Assembly: GCA_014338405.1 (NCBI GenBank) | Contig: JTDE01002228.1 | Location: 9,254-73,253, forward strand | Reading direction: 5' to 3' | Length of the DNA stretch: 64,000 nt | Origin: Paragonimus skrjabini miyazakii | Taxonomy: Eukaryota > Platyhelminthes > Trematoda > Plagiorchiida > Troglotrematidae | Shown: positions 45,191-57,589 of the stretch, one piece after another | How positions within the stretch are numbered: position 1 is the stretch's first letter | Layout of the letters: each line of letters begins with the position of its first letter | Notes under the pieces: model-generated | The model's database searches: none | What the model saw: only the letters and a program-made list of their open reading frames with translations | Told to the model about the DNA's origin: nothing | Program-made: the position numbers and the translations under genes

Positions 45191-48100
45191 CACTATGGAT
45201 CGAGAAACAATTTTGTCTGTTTCATTTAAAGATACTGGATGAATTTAGAGTGCAAAACAACGGGTGGGGATTTGCTCACATCAAGAAAATAAAAGTATGG
45301 GGAAGTGAAAAAAATGATGGTTTGAACAAAGTACACTGCCTTATGACTTGGGTAAAATGTTGGTAGCCCAAATAGATGGTATAGACATGTAGTTTATTAC
45401 CACACGTGGATAAATAACGAAATGAGATCTTTAGAAATGTTTTTTTCACTAAATCACAGTTGTGAAAATCTTAAAATTGTTTCTGGTAGTCCATATGAGG
45501 GGTGAAAAATTGAGCATTATTGCACCTGAGTCTACCGAATGATAGAGGCTTGATTCAATTCAGCTTTAGCTTTGATAGGACTCTCCAACAAACAAAAGAT
45601 AGACGACGCTCCTGAATCTGGAACTCATTAGGCGACCTCATTTGCATACCTTAGCGGAAGATGGTATTTCGGAACGGACCTGGAGTTCATATAACACAAG
45701 GAGGAAGACCGAAAAATAATTGCACCCCCTGATATCACCTGAAAAAATGAAGTGTTAGAAAGTCTGCTGGCCACTGTAGGCTATCACTTAAGAGTGTATG
45801 AATAATAACCTTTTTATCAAATTGGGCCGGATAAATACCATATTTCCATAAAAAAGTGGTATTTCTCTGTAGCATGCAGTCGGCAAAGGTTGACGAAATA
45901 GTTTAATGATCAAAGTGGGCTGACATTACAACGGCGGACCGAGGCTGATAGTAAGCGAGCTAAGTACATCCACTTCAACAGAGATAGGACGTGCAACGAT
46001 AAATTTATCAGCATTTTCAACGTCGCCCACATGCCCATAATCAGTCCTTTAAATGGCGTGCTGTCGTCAGTTGTCCAATAGCAAGCAACTGTGATAGTTG
46101 ATGCACTGAGTAAGTATATCTACAATAAGCGCAGCCACAACTTTAACGTTATTTGAGACAGGCTGACTACATTTCTTTTAGCTTTCAGGTTTTCCTTGGT
46201 TCAACTGAAACAGTTTTTTAATATGTGGCTTTGCGCTCGATAGGATCAAAAGTAGTGGCTGAAAAAAAAACTTCATCTATATATGAAAGTATAACGTTCA
46301 CTGAATGACATCAACGTTTTTGATCAGTTTGTATGCTGGATGGTCGAACTTTCTCTGTTTTATTGCTCTCCAGATTTCGAGTAGTTTTTGTCACCAAGTC
46401 GTTTTTAGGAGTAACCAGAAGTAAGATTATCCAATTTAATATTGATTACTGTTGAAAACGGCTCAGCAGCCATATATCTATACTTTAAATTTACATTATT
46501 TCACTTGAAATTGTCTGTCGAGATGAAATTCGAGACAAGATGGCACGGTTAAGAAGATTTTTCCAAAGGTAGCAAATGACAAAACAAAAAGATACAGATT
46601 GCTGTGGTCTACGATCAGAGCCACACGCCGACCGTTCATAGCGAATTTTGTCGTAAACATAATGTAAATGCCTAGCAACTGCACTGTCTGGATTGTCTAG
46701 GGGTGACCATTTGCCAGCATAAAGGATATTCGTGTCATCTACAAACGTACAGCGTGTTAGTCTTTCAGTCCTGTGGAAGTGGCAAGAATGTCTCCCAGTC
46801 CGATGGCAATGAGAGAAATCACCAGATCAATCAAATTCCCTAGGAAACTGCACCGTTGCGTCGGAAAACAACAGAAGAGAAAAATTTTGCTTGTAAACTT
46901 ATGCACGTGCACCCATTTGTTGTCTTTGTCATCATCACAATGTCTGACGTCAGAGTGGCCAACAGTACTGGCTCCAAACATTTGACTACGAATTTACAAA
47001 GATATACTGACTAACAATTTAGTTTCTGTTTAGTTTTGGTCAAGATAACCTTCGGCAAAGTTGATGTGGCAGCTGCATAATTTTACAGTGGAACAAAAGT
47101 TTGCTTCTTTTCCTCTGTGTTACAGATATTCCAACGTTGATGTTGCGAGTTTTTCCGTAAGACACCGATAAATAAATTGCTCTATTTGCATTGCTGAACA
47201 CAAAACAAGCAATCGTAATTTATTTCGCTGAACAAGATTAAGCTTAAGGTTTTGTACAAAACACCTATTGATCGTGGTTCAACGTTTGGTTGCCCGTATG
47301 CAAGTTAAAAATAGTTACCGCAGAGGTTCCGAGTTTTAACCGTTCAAAAATATTTGGCTATACCACCGAATAGTTAATATTTCAAATGAAAGCGGAGGCT
47401 TACCCCATTAACGAAGAAATTAACCTCACTAGTGACAAAATTGGAATAAACAGAATCGAAGGATGTTTGGTTTCCTTTGAATAGGAATGACTGAGGTCAA
47501 TTTACCTCTTGGTTATTTGAACATTATATACCCTGATATGAATGTATGCGACTAAGGCCAGGAGCTAAGATGAATATTCTTATGCTATACCGCAAAGTTC
47601 TGATTTTCGTTTTATTCCTTTTGACCTCATTATTTGATACACCTTATAAGCTAGTTTGACGGTATGGTATTTTCTTAAAAACACATAAGGAAAGCTGTCC
47701 CTCAAGAACAAAGTGCTTTAACTAAGCTACTAATGAGAAAACGTCGCTTTAGCCGAGCGCTGGTATGCGAATCAAACTTGCTATCCTAACTACATTATCG
47801 ATAATCTGTTTTGTAGAATTGAGGGTGTGTTATAAGTTGACGTAAATGGCGGCTTTGTCAAACAGCAAAGTTTAAACCACCCATTTGAACATGTTTTGTT
47901 ACGTAATTATGTGACCGTGGTGAGTAAATGACAACTAAAATTTTTTTAGGAAATTGGTTTTATTCATCTCTTCATATTTTCTAAGGTTTCGTTTTAAGCG
48001 ACTCTAAGACGAATTAAAATTTAGCTGTTACACCGTTCGAAACAAATTCTAAGAGGACAACAAGCAATTTTTCCTATAGGTATTTAAGGCACCTGTCTTT

Positions 48101-48632
48101 ATTCTGCTCCGCATTTTTCTTTTTAGACGGTTGGTGTTTGAAAACACAGAGTTCTAATGCCAGTCAATTAATGCTAGCAAGAATTCCGAGAGAATACTCC
48201 AGATTTTTTATTGACACGGCATAATTACTACTCAGGTTCAACGTAATCGTTGCTTTCAGCCACACCATTCAGCTGTTCCTTTCTTGACAAAAGTACTAAG
48301 CTCGAGGTTTGTTGGTGCTCCGACTGGGTTGTGAACTCCGGTTTACAATATCAAAAATCGGCCTAGTGGACTACCGTTCCATATATTTTATATAAATGAC
48401 AATCAAACCACCATATCTACCGGTCCAGCTACATTTGTCTGATATTACTACTGGTTTCTCAAGGGTTAACTATGACCGTCTACTTGAACTGCATTTTTTA
48501 ATTTTATTTCATTATTTCTCTCAAACGACTTGCACTTGAAAGCATTTCCCTCTCATGCGTGTTATTTAAGTTTGCACACATGGGCGTTCAGACTGCATAC
48601 CATGTACTCATTTTTTTACTTTTAACCAAAAG

Positions 48633-48730
48633 GTCGGGCCCTTCGATTCCTGCGATTCGCCAAGTTGCTCAGCCTTATTCGACTGTTACGGCTATCTCGC
48701 CTTGTACGTTATGTGAGTCAATGGGAAGAG
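48633..48730 (+). CDS. HCN: HCN channel, exon 4: S4 voltage sensor
   Basis: A 98-base exon. The split codon G|GT gives Gly553, then RALRFLRFAKLLSLIRLLRL and SRLVRYVSQWEE. This is the S4 segment with basic residues every third position (R554, R557, R560, K563, then R569, R572, R575, R578), interrupted by Ser566 as in other HCN channels. The family usually has 'ARALR' where this junction gives 'GRALR'. It ends QWEE|GTGAGT at phase 0. It is too short to be obvious in open-frame surveys; it was located by the S4 pattern and confirmed by phase and splice sites. Confidence 0.95.
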
Positions 48731-50104
48731 GTGAGTCTGTGAAAACTGCAGCAGCTGATAATTCTGCGTTCAAAAGAGTAAAGCCAGTATACCATTGTGT
48801 TTATATGTGGGAAGTTCGAAAACGCTAAAGACGTATTTAAACGACTTTTTCACTTTAAATGACGGTTTACGATATTGAAATTTGCCGGTATCAGAGCGTC
48901 CGATTAGCCTGTTAAACTATAGCACATATGATGCATACACAATGATAAAAATTCAGGATATCGTAGATTGTCTGGTGGTTTCATATACATTTTGGAACAG
49001 ACCTGGACAGAACGGTTTGCAGCGCCCAGTCATATATGAAAATGCATGTTGTTCTTGATGTATTGCTTTTGTTACAGGTGCACACAGTCCTCAGTATATG
49101 GCCATATAGGTGGTCTTTGATCAATATCCGTAGATACTGCGCTTATTAGGTTCCAGGCTAGTTCACTGGTCTCTCACGATCACGTCCTACTAAAAACCAT
49201 ATCCTGAAAGCTGCTCATAACTGAACAACAAAATTGTCACAGTCATTGAACTTCTGGAAATAAGTGTCTTCTATTTCGTAACTAGTGATGTCCAGTTGTT
49301 CCGCGTTAGTTGAAGCTTACTACGCCGCTGTCTGTCTTACGTTGTCAACCAGCTATGTGTTATCGCTTTAGTTGCGGTCATTCTTTCGAAGGCACTGATA
49401 GTAGATGCGGCGATGCTTGCGGGCTCTTGATCACTGGATACGTGGGAGATATAGTGATCATGGCAGTAAGATCAGGTCATCCAGCGTTTTTGTATAAACC
49501 GTCAGTATGATCGTACCAGGCTACTCAAGTCAACTTCAACATTATGATCCTGAGTTGTGCATTAAGTCCTATTGCGTATACTTTCAATATGTTTCGTTCA
49601 CACTACTTTTATCTAACTCCCATTACTGAAGGTGTGATGATAAAAGATTGACTTACGTCTACCTAGTAAGTCCGGTTGCGCCGCTATCCAGTAAAATAAT
49701 TATACACGTAAATCACAGTAATCGGCCAGTCCATAAGTTTGTTTTATACTGGACTCAGTATAGTAACTCGGTTACTGTAAACACCACCACTGACTGAAGT
49801 TAGAAAATAGAGGCTTACCATCAGCAGGATTGGCATCGCGAATGCATTAATCTGCTCACTGCAGTACACAACTTGGGCCTCATTCTATTAATCATCTATC
49901 GATGAGCCTTTATGAGCTCTCAAGTATTAGTTTCTTTAGCCTATAGGCTGAAATCAGTCAGCCGTTTTGTGGTTGACCTGCAAACGAGCAAGCAAGCACC
50001 ACAGCCTCAGATTGGGTTGAGACCGGGCTTTTGCAAACGGTTGGTCCTAGTGACCAACAGCGGCTGATCGATTTCAGTTTATGAGCAATCCCGATTAACG
50101 TGAC

Positions 50105-50240
50105 CCTGTGGTCTGGTGGATAAGTGCCTGGACTACAATCTGCCACTTATTCACGGGGCATGGGATCGATTCTCCGGCGTGTGTGGTGCTGACGAGACCC
50201 AACTAGGTCGAACCAGCTGTCTACCACTCCGCTGGTAACC
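50105..50240 (+). mobile_element. tRNA-derived SINE, family B, with hammerhead (copy B1)
   Basis: A-box region TGGTCTGGTGGATAAGTGC (from 50109), B-box region GGATCGATTCTCC (50163-50175), then a 45-nt hammerhead (50183-50227) and GCTGGTAACCACTGGGACC. The head and both ribozyme stems differ from family A, but the order tRNA-like head then hammerhead is the same, as in the Schistosoma S-alpha SINE. Degenerate relatives of the segment GACCCAACTAG may occur near 24.95 and 25.40 kb, but I could not align them well. The left edge may extend to about 49930. Confidence 0.6.
50183..50227 (+). ncRNA. Hammerhead ribozyme (family B), one core substitution
   Basis: Stem I GTGGTG/TACCAC (five pairs plus one G-T), core CTGACGA, stem II GACC/GGTC (4 of 4) with a CAACTA loop, second core segment GAA followed by C instead of A at position 15.1. 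The C15.2-G16.2 pair and an AGCT loop follow, then the triplet GTC with the scissile bond after 50221. It lies on the sense strand of HCN intron 4. Loss of the A15.1-U16.1 pair is expected to cut or abolish cleavage. The whole motif spans 45 nt like family A. Confidence 0.7.
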
Positions 50241-52019
50241 ACTGGGACCAACCATTTGCATGAACGCTTAACTGGCGAGTAAGTCACTAGCTACCGTAGG
50301 ATGCCCTATTGACTAGGACATTATCAGGACGCAGATGAGGCACGTGAATTCCCAACCAGGAAACGAGGATTTTAGTCGTTTTCCCTGACGGTATTTGCCT
50401 GGAAAGTTTAGCATACCGTTGTCTGTCAACGGAAATACGCCTTTGTGAGAGCAGTTTAAAGCAAAATGGCACAAATCCCTACGCTCTTACAAACTGCCGG
50501 GAATTGAAAGTATTCTTATTTGAGTTCAAAAGGCTTGAAACGTATACTTTGTACACTATTATATGGACATTTTCACGAAGTACATATGAGCAGTGATCTT
50601 AACGATATCGCGACACGTTAAATTCCACCTGAATTTTATTGTGCATATTAACGAGTAAATCAGGTGGTGGAATTAAGTCAACTGAACTCAACTATTTCAG
50701 TTGAGTCTGCTGGTTCGAAAATGACGCGAATAATACCAGGTATACCGTTTGAGTTATGATGGTACGTATAACGTAGGTACCGCTGAATAAAATAGTTATA
50801 AACATATTTGTTAAACTCACTGTTTAAACTGCTACATTTTCAATGTAGAGTTTGCAGAAATACATTCTTGGTCGGCGAAAAAAGCCGGGTTGGTACTTAA
50901 ACCAAGTGGTATTGCTTTTTCAAAGCCAATTTTATAGTGAAATATTCCTCACCTTAAAATTAACCGATTTTAACACAGAAGCTAATTATCTGGCGTTCAG
51001 GGTTCATTCAGTAAAACGCCTGGGCTTCGAAAAACTTCACATGCAATAACATGCTGATCAAAAATAAGTTAGTCAACTAGTCAACTACAGCTCCTTGCGG
51101 GTTTCACATAGACCGAAGATGGTAAGAATGTTTATCATGACGTCTACCGTACATGGCAGAAAGGTAACGATTGTAACTGACTTGAAGCATGTACTTGAAG
51201 CTTCCCCATATTTACATTAAAACCAATCCATATATGATTGACTAATAGTTGCCACGTTTTGTTTAGGCTGCCATTCTAAAACTGGGGGTTTTAAGTCATT
51301 TATTACGCAGACAAGAAATAAGCCATTTCCGTGGCGATACTTGTAAGGGACTCAGAAGGATCAAAGTGGTAACTCAATTCCAGCTGTCACAAGAAATCGA
51401 AGAATTTTGCGTTTTACATTTTAAAACACTAAGCACTAGCAAGCACTAAACGCATCATAAGAAAACCACATGGGTGTTTGGAAGTTCAACGCGCAAATAA
51501 TTTATGAAGCTTCTGTTCAGAATGTTGGTGGCCACTAATATGTGATATTGTAATTTTTAGACGCAGTAGCCATCAGGAAAATCAATGATTTACCTAAAGT
51601 TACATGCAGTATCTGCCATATGCAGATAATGTGCGTTCATTGCTATACTGATAAAGACACGAAGACAATGACTGGCAGCGTATAGTTAATCTTCAGTCCT
51701 GTGAAACACAGTTTGCACTATGAAGTGCATCAAGTTCAACTGCGTGAGGCAGAATGTTAATCAACAGGACAGCAGATTAAGACTCTGAGTGGTGTTTGAC
51801 TTGTGGCTAGGTAAATCCCAAAACTGTGAACAATCCTTTCAAGTTTGCTGCGTCGGTTCACTAAAGGCAATAGCTTCAGCCTAACTGAAAATTTCTGCTC
51901 AAGGGATCATCGACTGGGAGGAACAGGGTGATTGTTTATTCTTTTTACAAAGTGATCCGGTTAGCTGTATTATTTCCACAAGGTTGCGACTGGGCTTTCG
52001 GATACGACTCATTGGTCAT

Positions 52020-52235
52020 GTTCAGTGTGAGATTACTGACTAGGTGGTTAACATGCCATTCTTAAAAACAGGAAAGATGAGGCGCAACTTCTGGTTCGGA
52101 CGAAGTTATGCACTACTGCTAAGCTCTAACAAGAGCGAAACTCAAGTAGAGTGATTTCTCTTCAAGTTGGTTAACCAAACGGCACATCTCACTATGAAGG
52201 CTGCAATCAGATGCAGATGAATTTCAACTGGTATC
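52020..52235 (+). mobile_element. Family A SINE with partly kept hammerhead (copy A6)
   Basis: Head boxes are decayed (GACTAGGTGGTTAACATGCC at the A-box place, TTCTGGTTCGGACG at the B-box place). The ribozyme relic at 52110-52154 reads GCACTA / CTGCTAA / GCTCT AACA AGAGC / GAAA C TCAA GTA / GAGTGA. Stem II is perfect and GAAA is intact, but CTGACGA is damaged. The tail keeps AATTTCAACT. Sense strand in HCN intron 4. Confidence 0.6.
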
Positions 52236-53079
52236 GCAAGGACTTCTTCCGAACACAGTGTTCCCTGTCAAGTTGTCTGTCCATCTAGTTTTATTTGCTG
52301 AGGGTCTGATGAGTATGACTGCTAACAGTAAAGGCAAGTAGTCTTCTTACATATTTCGAACTGAACTACAAAAAGGATCTTCACAAGAGCAGATTTAGAC
52401 TGCAGAAAGATTACTGGTATCTCGAAGGTGGACATGCCAGATATATTCTTGCATTATTCCTAGGAATTTCGATTGAGTTGATTTAAAAATCGTTGCATAG
52501 TTAACGTGCATCTGTTCGGGACCGAGCAATAACGTTTATACTTTTGAACAAATGATGCAGGGTAGTAGTTAGACTTAACTCCAACAAGATAAGGGCCACT
52601 CAGACTGTTGGTGATCTCTACAAAACCATTTTGCACCAGCTTACAATGTACCCACAAGGACAGTTTTGTGAAATGATGCAAAACTGACAACCGTTTTTAA
52701 TACTAAAGGATAATAAAGCATATTTCGGCAAAGAACACCTATCTCTTCATGATAAATGAGTAAACTACATTCCTCATTTTAGACTTTGGACAGTTTATAG
52801 CCATAAATTGACACCCAAAAAGTCAACAACCAAGAGCAAGTAACCTATAGCTTTGATCACTACAAGCAAATTTCTAACAGCAAAACTTACGAATGTTATC
52901 TATAATCTAAACAGTTCGACTAATTTGATACATTATCAGATTCATCAACCCGATGCTGAAATGGGAATCCGTGTCAGCGCTAATACGGTTTAGTAACAGC
53001 CATCTACAGATAGTAAATGGGTGTTCGTTTCTAAATTTGTTGTGGCACTAGTCATTCTATTTTATGGCAACGTAAGTTA

Positions 53080-53280
53080 TTTTACGGTTCGTTCATATTA
53101 TGAAGTGGAAACCAGGTCTGCTTCTTGGAAAACTGATCGAAGTACCCGTCGTAGCGACAATATGCAGTACTGACGGGCTCTAACAAGAGCCAAACTCATG
53201 TCAAAGGCTTCGATTCAAAGGGGGTTGTCTGAAAAGCATACCTGATTACGAAGGTTGCGATTAACTCTGATGATATGAAG
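53080..53280 (+). mobile_element. Family A SINE with decayed hammerhead (copy A7)
   Basis: Keeps the order head relic (GGTTCGTTCATATTATGAAGTGG), ribozyme (53164-53208) and TGCGATTAACT...GATGAT tail. The ribozyme reads GCAGTA / CTGACGG / GCTCT AACA AGAGC / CAAA C TCAT GTC / AAAGGC. Stem II is perfect and the GTC triplet is kept, but A9 and G12 are substituted and stem I is broken. Sense strand in HCN intron 4. Confidence 0.6.
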
Positions 53281-54059
53281 GTTATGTTGGGAATCTTTTG
53301 ATACTTGTTGTCTCCTACTTTATGAAGAGAACGGTTGAATTCCACAAACAGCACTTGAGTTACATTATGTGTACGTTCTGGCTTGTGTTTTTCAGTGCTA
53401 CATTGATAAGTCGTAGTAACTTTCATTAAACGTAAAAACCTGGTTAGATGTCAAGGTCTAATGCCAAAAGAGTGGGTTGAATAACTTCTTCAGAAACGCT
53501 AACGCTTTGGTTTTTGTCTTCAGTCACTAACACAAACACAGCAACCTTGTTGTGAAATGTACGCTTTGGCAACAAGCGAACGAGTTAATGATGATAGTTT
53601 TTGTGCTAAAAACATTAAAGCTATCAGCAAGTTCATAACGAGGTGACTGGTTTTGCAAGTATTTGCTGAGAACGCGAAAATGGCCGATATTAACCGACTA
53701 GCTTCGTCTTACTAAACGTCATACTAAGTAAGAGGTCGGTTGTTAACATGTTTGATGATTGATGAAAGTAGGTTCTTTGACATTGCTGTTAGTGGGAAAT
53801 GGCTTTTGACATTGTCATTATTAACTACATAGAAGTATGATTGACCGAACGTGGTGGCAAGTAACAATCAGTTCGGCTTATACAGGTATCATTTTCACCC
53901 AAAGCAAACCGCAACAGAGAGGCACTAGTAGAATGATTGTCATTGTGGTGGACAGTAAAATCCCGGTGGTTATCAGCATACTCCAGTAAACAGTCAAATC
54001 TATGTGGATCAGCAGTGACCATTTGGCCACCGTAGAAAGATCAGTCTGATGAACCGTAT

Positions 54060-55220
54060 ACTCCTTTTCAATACTGTTAAGTGCTGGTGTGTTTTGCCAA
54101 TGATACTGTGAGCAGGGTGCATTTAAGATAAAATAGACTTATGTAACGACATGTTGGAAACTGAACCTAATGAGCACTCACTTAAATTTTCTAGACCACT
54201 TAGTCGAAGTTGATGAGCAGCAAGGACTTCAGGTTTCTGTGTACCGCAAACCAGCTCATTCTGATCGGTATCCAGCTTTAGATCGACGCATCCAATCGAT
54301 ATGAAGAGAAAAGTCATCTGATTACTCGTCAATAGAGCTAATAAGATATGCACCAATGAACTCTCCAAAACCACAAAGGTTTCTCACATTAAGGAAATGT
54401 TAACGGCTAATCAACATTGGAAATAAAATTAAGAGCATGTGGACTAAGAATGAGACCAACGAGACCGGAACTCTCAAGTCCACCATACAAATACCGTATC
54501 GTAAACAGACGACCGAAAAAGTTCGCTCCATCTTTTCTGAGTACGCTATCCGAACCGTGTTTCGGTTAAATAACACCTTAGAACAATGCGTTTTAAAAAT
54601 CCAGTTTCTGTGGGCGACCAAACAGATTGCGATTACGAAATCAAGTGCAGTGGTTGCAATGTCAGCTACACAGAAGAAACAAGCAGACAGTTGACAGTAA
54701 GCGTTGCCGAACACAAGAGGCACACGCAGTTTTCTACTAAAGACGCATATAACTTCAGAAGCTAGAGAAAAATTCGGTCATCGCTCTAAATGCAATGTCA
54801 GAGAATCACAACCTATTTTTTGATCACGCTCGAGTGGTTCACAAGGATCTGCTTTACCATACCGTGCGATGCTGTGTTGAAGCTTTCACCATTTGTTCAC
54901 AACACGCTTGCGTTAATCGCAATGATAGCAATGATAGTCTGCAGTGTGGTGTAGATGGATAAACAACACCTGACACAGACGTATCTTATCCATATTAGTC
55001 TCACCCTCACTTAATAAGAATGCATTCGACAAATCAGTTCAGATGCGGCGCAAATCCCAAGTGTCCTCTGTTCTTTTGTTAATGTGATTTCGATTACAAC
55101 ACTCTTGAGAAAGGCCACTCGAGGCGGTTGAAACGTAGAGTATTACAACTTGCACATAAAGTTGTGTTATTCTCAATCCAGTTATCGACCCCAGTTCAGA
55201 TTCTCCAATTCAATAAAGCC
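54060..55220 (+). pseudogene. Penelope-like retroelement remnant (RT C-terminus plus GIY-YIG domain)
   Basis: Frames on the + strand, with shifts, show LNFLDHLVEVDEQQGLQVSV then YRKPAHSDRY (54200-54270), the thumb-side LDvlv...sVYRKpthtdrY block. Next comes LLVNRANKICTNELSKTTKV then SHIKEMLTANQHW (to about 54420), IQIPYRKQTTEKVRSIFSEY (54486-54546), and the endonuclease part KCSGCNVSYTEETSRQLTVS then VAEHKRHTQF (about 54640-54735). The closing S.IA.NAMSENH...ARV...VEAFTIC...CVNRNDS block follows, to a TAG near 54955. The order is that of Penelope-like proteins. The GIY motif itself is degraded (VSYTEET in place of Y-I-G-x-T). A 3' part with GGCCACTCGAGGCGG (about 55112) may be the untranslated tail. 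Several stops and frameshifts; inactive. Confidence 0.75.
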
Positions 55221-56094
55221 AGATTGTTATCTTCCCCAACCGTTTTCTTTAGATGAAATATAAAATAGACGAAAAAGTTAAAATACACATGTACCCGGTA
55301 GACAGCTATCTCGGTTTACCGATCAGGGTAAAGGTACAAAGAAGTATACCGACCAGGGTTGTCCAACTACTTTAGATTCTGGAAGTTTTGTTAACGGAAA
55401 AATCGGTGCTTAATTCACATTTGGTTTTGAATCGGTTCACCTACCACACAGATGCATAAATAACAGTCAGGATCTGTTTAGGAACAAGCAAAATAGACGA
55501 GACTACCTTAGCAGGTCAATTTTTGGAAACAGTAGGTTGAAATCCTTAGTTTTTAAAAGGTAATTTTTGATTATCGATAATTGAATTAGACCTATAAACT
55601 CAACGAAACTTTTAGCACAACTATCAAAAATGGCATATCCGAGGCACTTGCTTGCAGTATGATGTAACGGTATGCATTGCCAATAAGAATATATCAGATT
55701 TGGATCTTGTACTGCTTCACTCGCGATTTACTGTTAACTATGATCAATAATGTCATCCAGACTCCAGTTGTTTTTGCTATTGTTTAGGGTGATACAACGG
55801 TCTATTGATTATCCGGAATTAATCTATGTTCTCTACACGCTGTACGTTGAAATGTGGGCTGATATCATACTTAACTTTTTGTATTATCTCTCTTAGTGAA
55901 CGAAGCAAATTTTTCAGACACAATTTGAAATAATCATCTTCTGTGGGTTAATTATAATTTTTTGAATCAACCTTAGTGTAAAAATGAAACAACGTTCTCT
56001 AGCTTAAAATGATCAGTTTCAAAACTCGACTTCAAACGGTAATCGTTCTAACCTGTAAGATAATCTGTTTTCGTTTAAATTTTAAACAACACAG

Positions 56095-56244
56095 TTTCTT
56101 AATTTGGCCAACAAATTCATTGGAATCTTCAATCTGGTTCTCATTCTTCTACTGCTTGGTCACTGGAATGCTTGCCTCCAGTTTCTTATTCCAGTGCTCA
56201 ATGAGTACCCTGTGGACAGTTGGGTGAGCAAAGGAAAGTTACAA
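56095..56244 (+). CDS. HCN: HCN channel, exon 5: S5 and start of the pore turret
   Basis: 150 bases, 50 codons, phase 0 at both ends. Begins FLNLANKFIGIFN, then S5 (LVLILLLLGHWNACLQFLIP, residues 599-618), then VLNEYPVDSWVSKGKLQ up to CAA|GTAAGC. The GHW.aCLQFL.P block and the WVS turret start are characteristic of HCN channels. At the exon 4/5 join the sequence runs QWEE-FLNL, apparently a couple of residues shorter than the insect form I remember. A second possible donor (GTGAGC at 56224) exists inside the exon, but using it would drop conserved turret residues. The pore exon that should follow is not found in the window. Confidence 0.95.
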
Positions 56245-57585
56245 GTAAGCCTGTTGACCTCTGCATCTACTTGCCTGCCGAGTAACCGAAGCATTTACAA
56301 ACTTTTTACCTTAAGAGAATGCAATTTATAGTATTACAGATACGCCAAGTATTTGACAACATCAGATGTCAATGTTGTCAGGCATCCGAATCCATTGTGA
56401 TTTGTCGTTAAATTACTACCATCGTTCACTTTCATGCGAAGTTTAACCAACTAACTAATAAGAGTATGTCAAAGTACTTGGGTAATTGCAACCAGGCTGT
56501 TGAACATAAATTTTAGATAAAATCGCTAGGTTTTGTCAGATAGCTGAAGATCTTTAAGCTAATGCCGTTTTCGATTATGTTACACAGTTTCAAACGAGAA
56601 ACTGCTACTGGCTGTTAAAATAAATTTTTACAATAAATGTTACGTTTCAAGAAGAGAGCAATGCAATGAGTTGCTAGCATATGTCTAGAAAAATATTTGT
56701 ACCATGAATTGCCTTGTTACGCCTACATGGTGTCGTCCGGAAAATTAGACCAGTAGTCATAAAAATTCATTCAAAAAGTGTTTCAGGATGAAATATCAAA
56801 TCCATGTGCTAATGCTCCATTAAAATAATATATGTATAACGTCTGGAAAACGAAGCGAGCTTTGGCCTGCTGCAACAGACGTAAACCACCAATCTTACAT
56901 TAGACAGTTCGAATTTTGCAGTATTTTCCATCTATGTATTAATGCATTTAATTTGGAAGTTTCTTTCTTGAATGATCACGCTTAAAATGCTACATTTTAC
57001 CACACACAATATTGTGGATGTAAATATCTATAATGTACGTGTTTGGTAACGCATTCTTTCACTGGATTTTACAATTTTACTGGTCAATTTAATAAAGTTT
57101 AAAACAATGCAAAATCATCCATTAATGGATAAATGCGAGAGCACCAAAAAGACGAGTTTTGCCCTGTTTAAAGTTTGATTTTCGTATGTTGACAACTTAC
57201 TGACAAGAATCCTATTATGTACATCAACGAGCATAACTGAAAAGACTGAACGGAAAGCAACGGCTAGGGTACACATACTACCCAAAGTATCGTATTAGTG
57301 CACTTAAAACTTCTTTGTTTGATTAGCAAGATTTTATTAATTGACAACTGTGTGGGGTTGTTCGCATGTAATTGTGCAACGAAGAAGGCCATCTTTTTGG
57401 GTTTGTAGCCTGAGGTCAGGATGTGTCTTTCAATCGATATCTCTGGGCATTCTGCTTAATTTTTCTGTCGGTTCATTGTTCGTGTTATCAATCAGGTTAT
57501 CCAGTTAAGTTAACCGGTTAAGTCAGAGTGGCTTTCACTGCTGTGGCAGGTATAGTAATATATTTCGAGTCATTACTCACAAGCG
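56245..57585 (+). other. Start of HCN intron 5; no recognisable elements
   Basis: Donor GTAAGC. I searched for the expected next exon (SW...FKAMSHMLCIGYG...) on the + strand from here to the window end and did not find it, so this intron probably extends past 64000. No element signature in this stretch. Confidence 0.6.
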
Positions 57586-57589
57586 AATG

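Larger units (their letters stand above)
39484..48632 (+). other. HCN intron 3 (about 9.1 kb)
   Basis: Donor GTTGGT, acceptor TTTTAACCAAAAG. Contains a decayed SINE (43.78-44.10 kb) and an LTR (44.85-45.19 kb). Between 39.5 and 43.7 kb and between 45.2 and 48.6 kb I see nothing coding. Small frames at 41766-41966 and 42000-42273 lack motifs. Confidence 0.85.
48731..56094 (+). other. HCN intron 4 (about 7.4 kb)
   Basis: Donor GTGAGT, acceptor AAACAACACAG. Contains SINE B1 with hammerhead (50.1 kb), SINE copies A6 and A7 (52-53 kb) and a Penelope-like remnant (54.06-55.22 kb), all on the sense strand. The remaining parts show nothing recognisable. Confidence 0.85.

Noticed and set aside
54123..54723. 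Minus-strand open frames at 54-55 kb as genes
   Set aside because: They are shadows of the Penelope-like remnant, whose conserved blocks read on the + strand.
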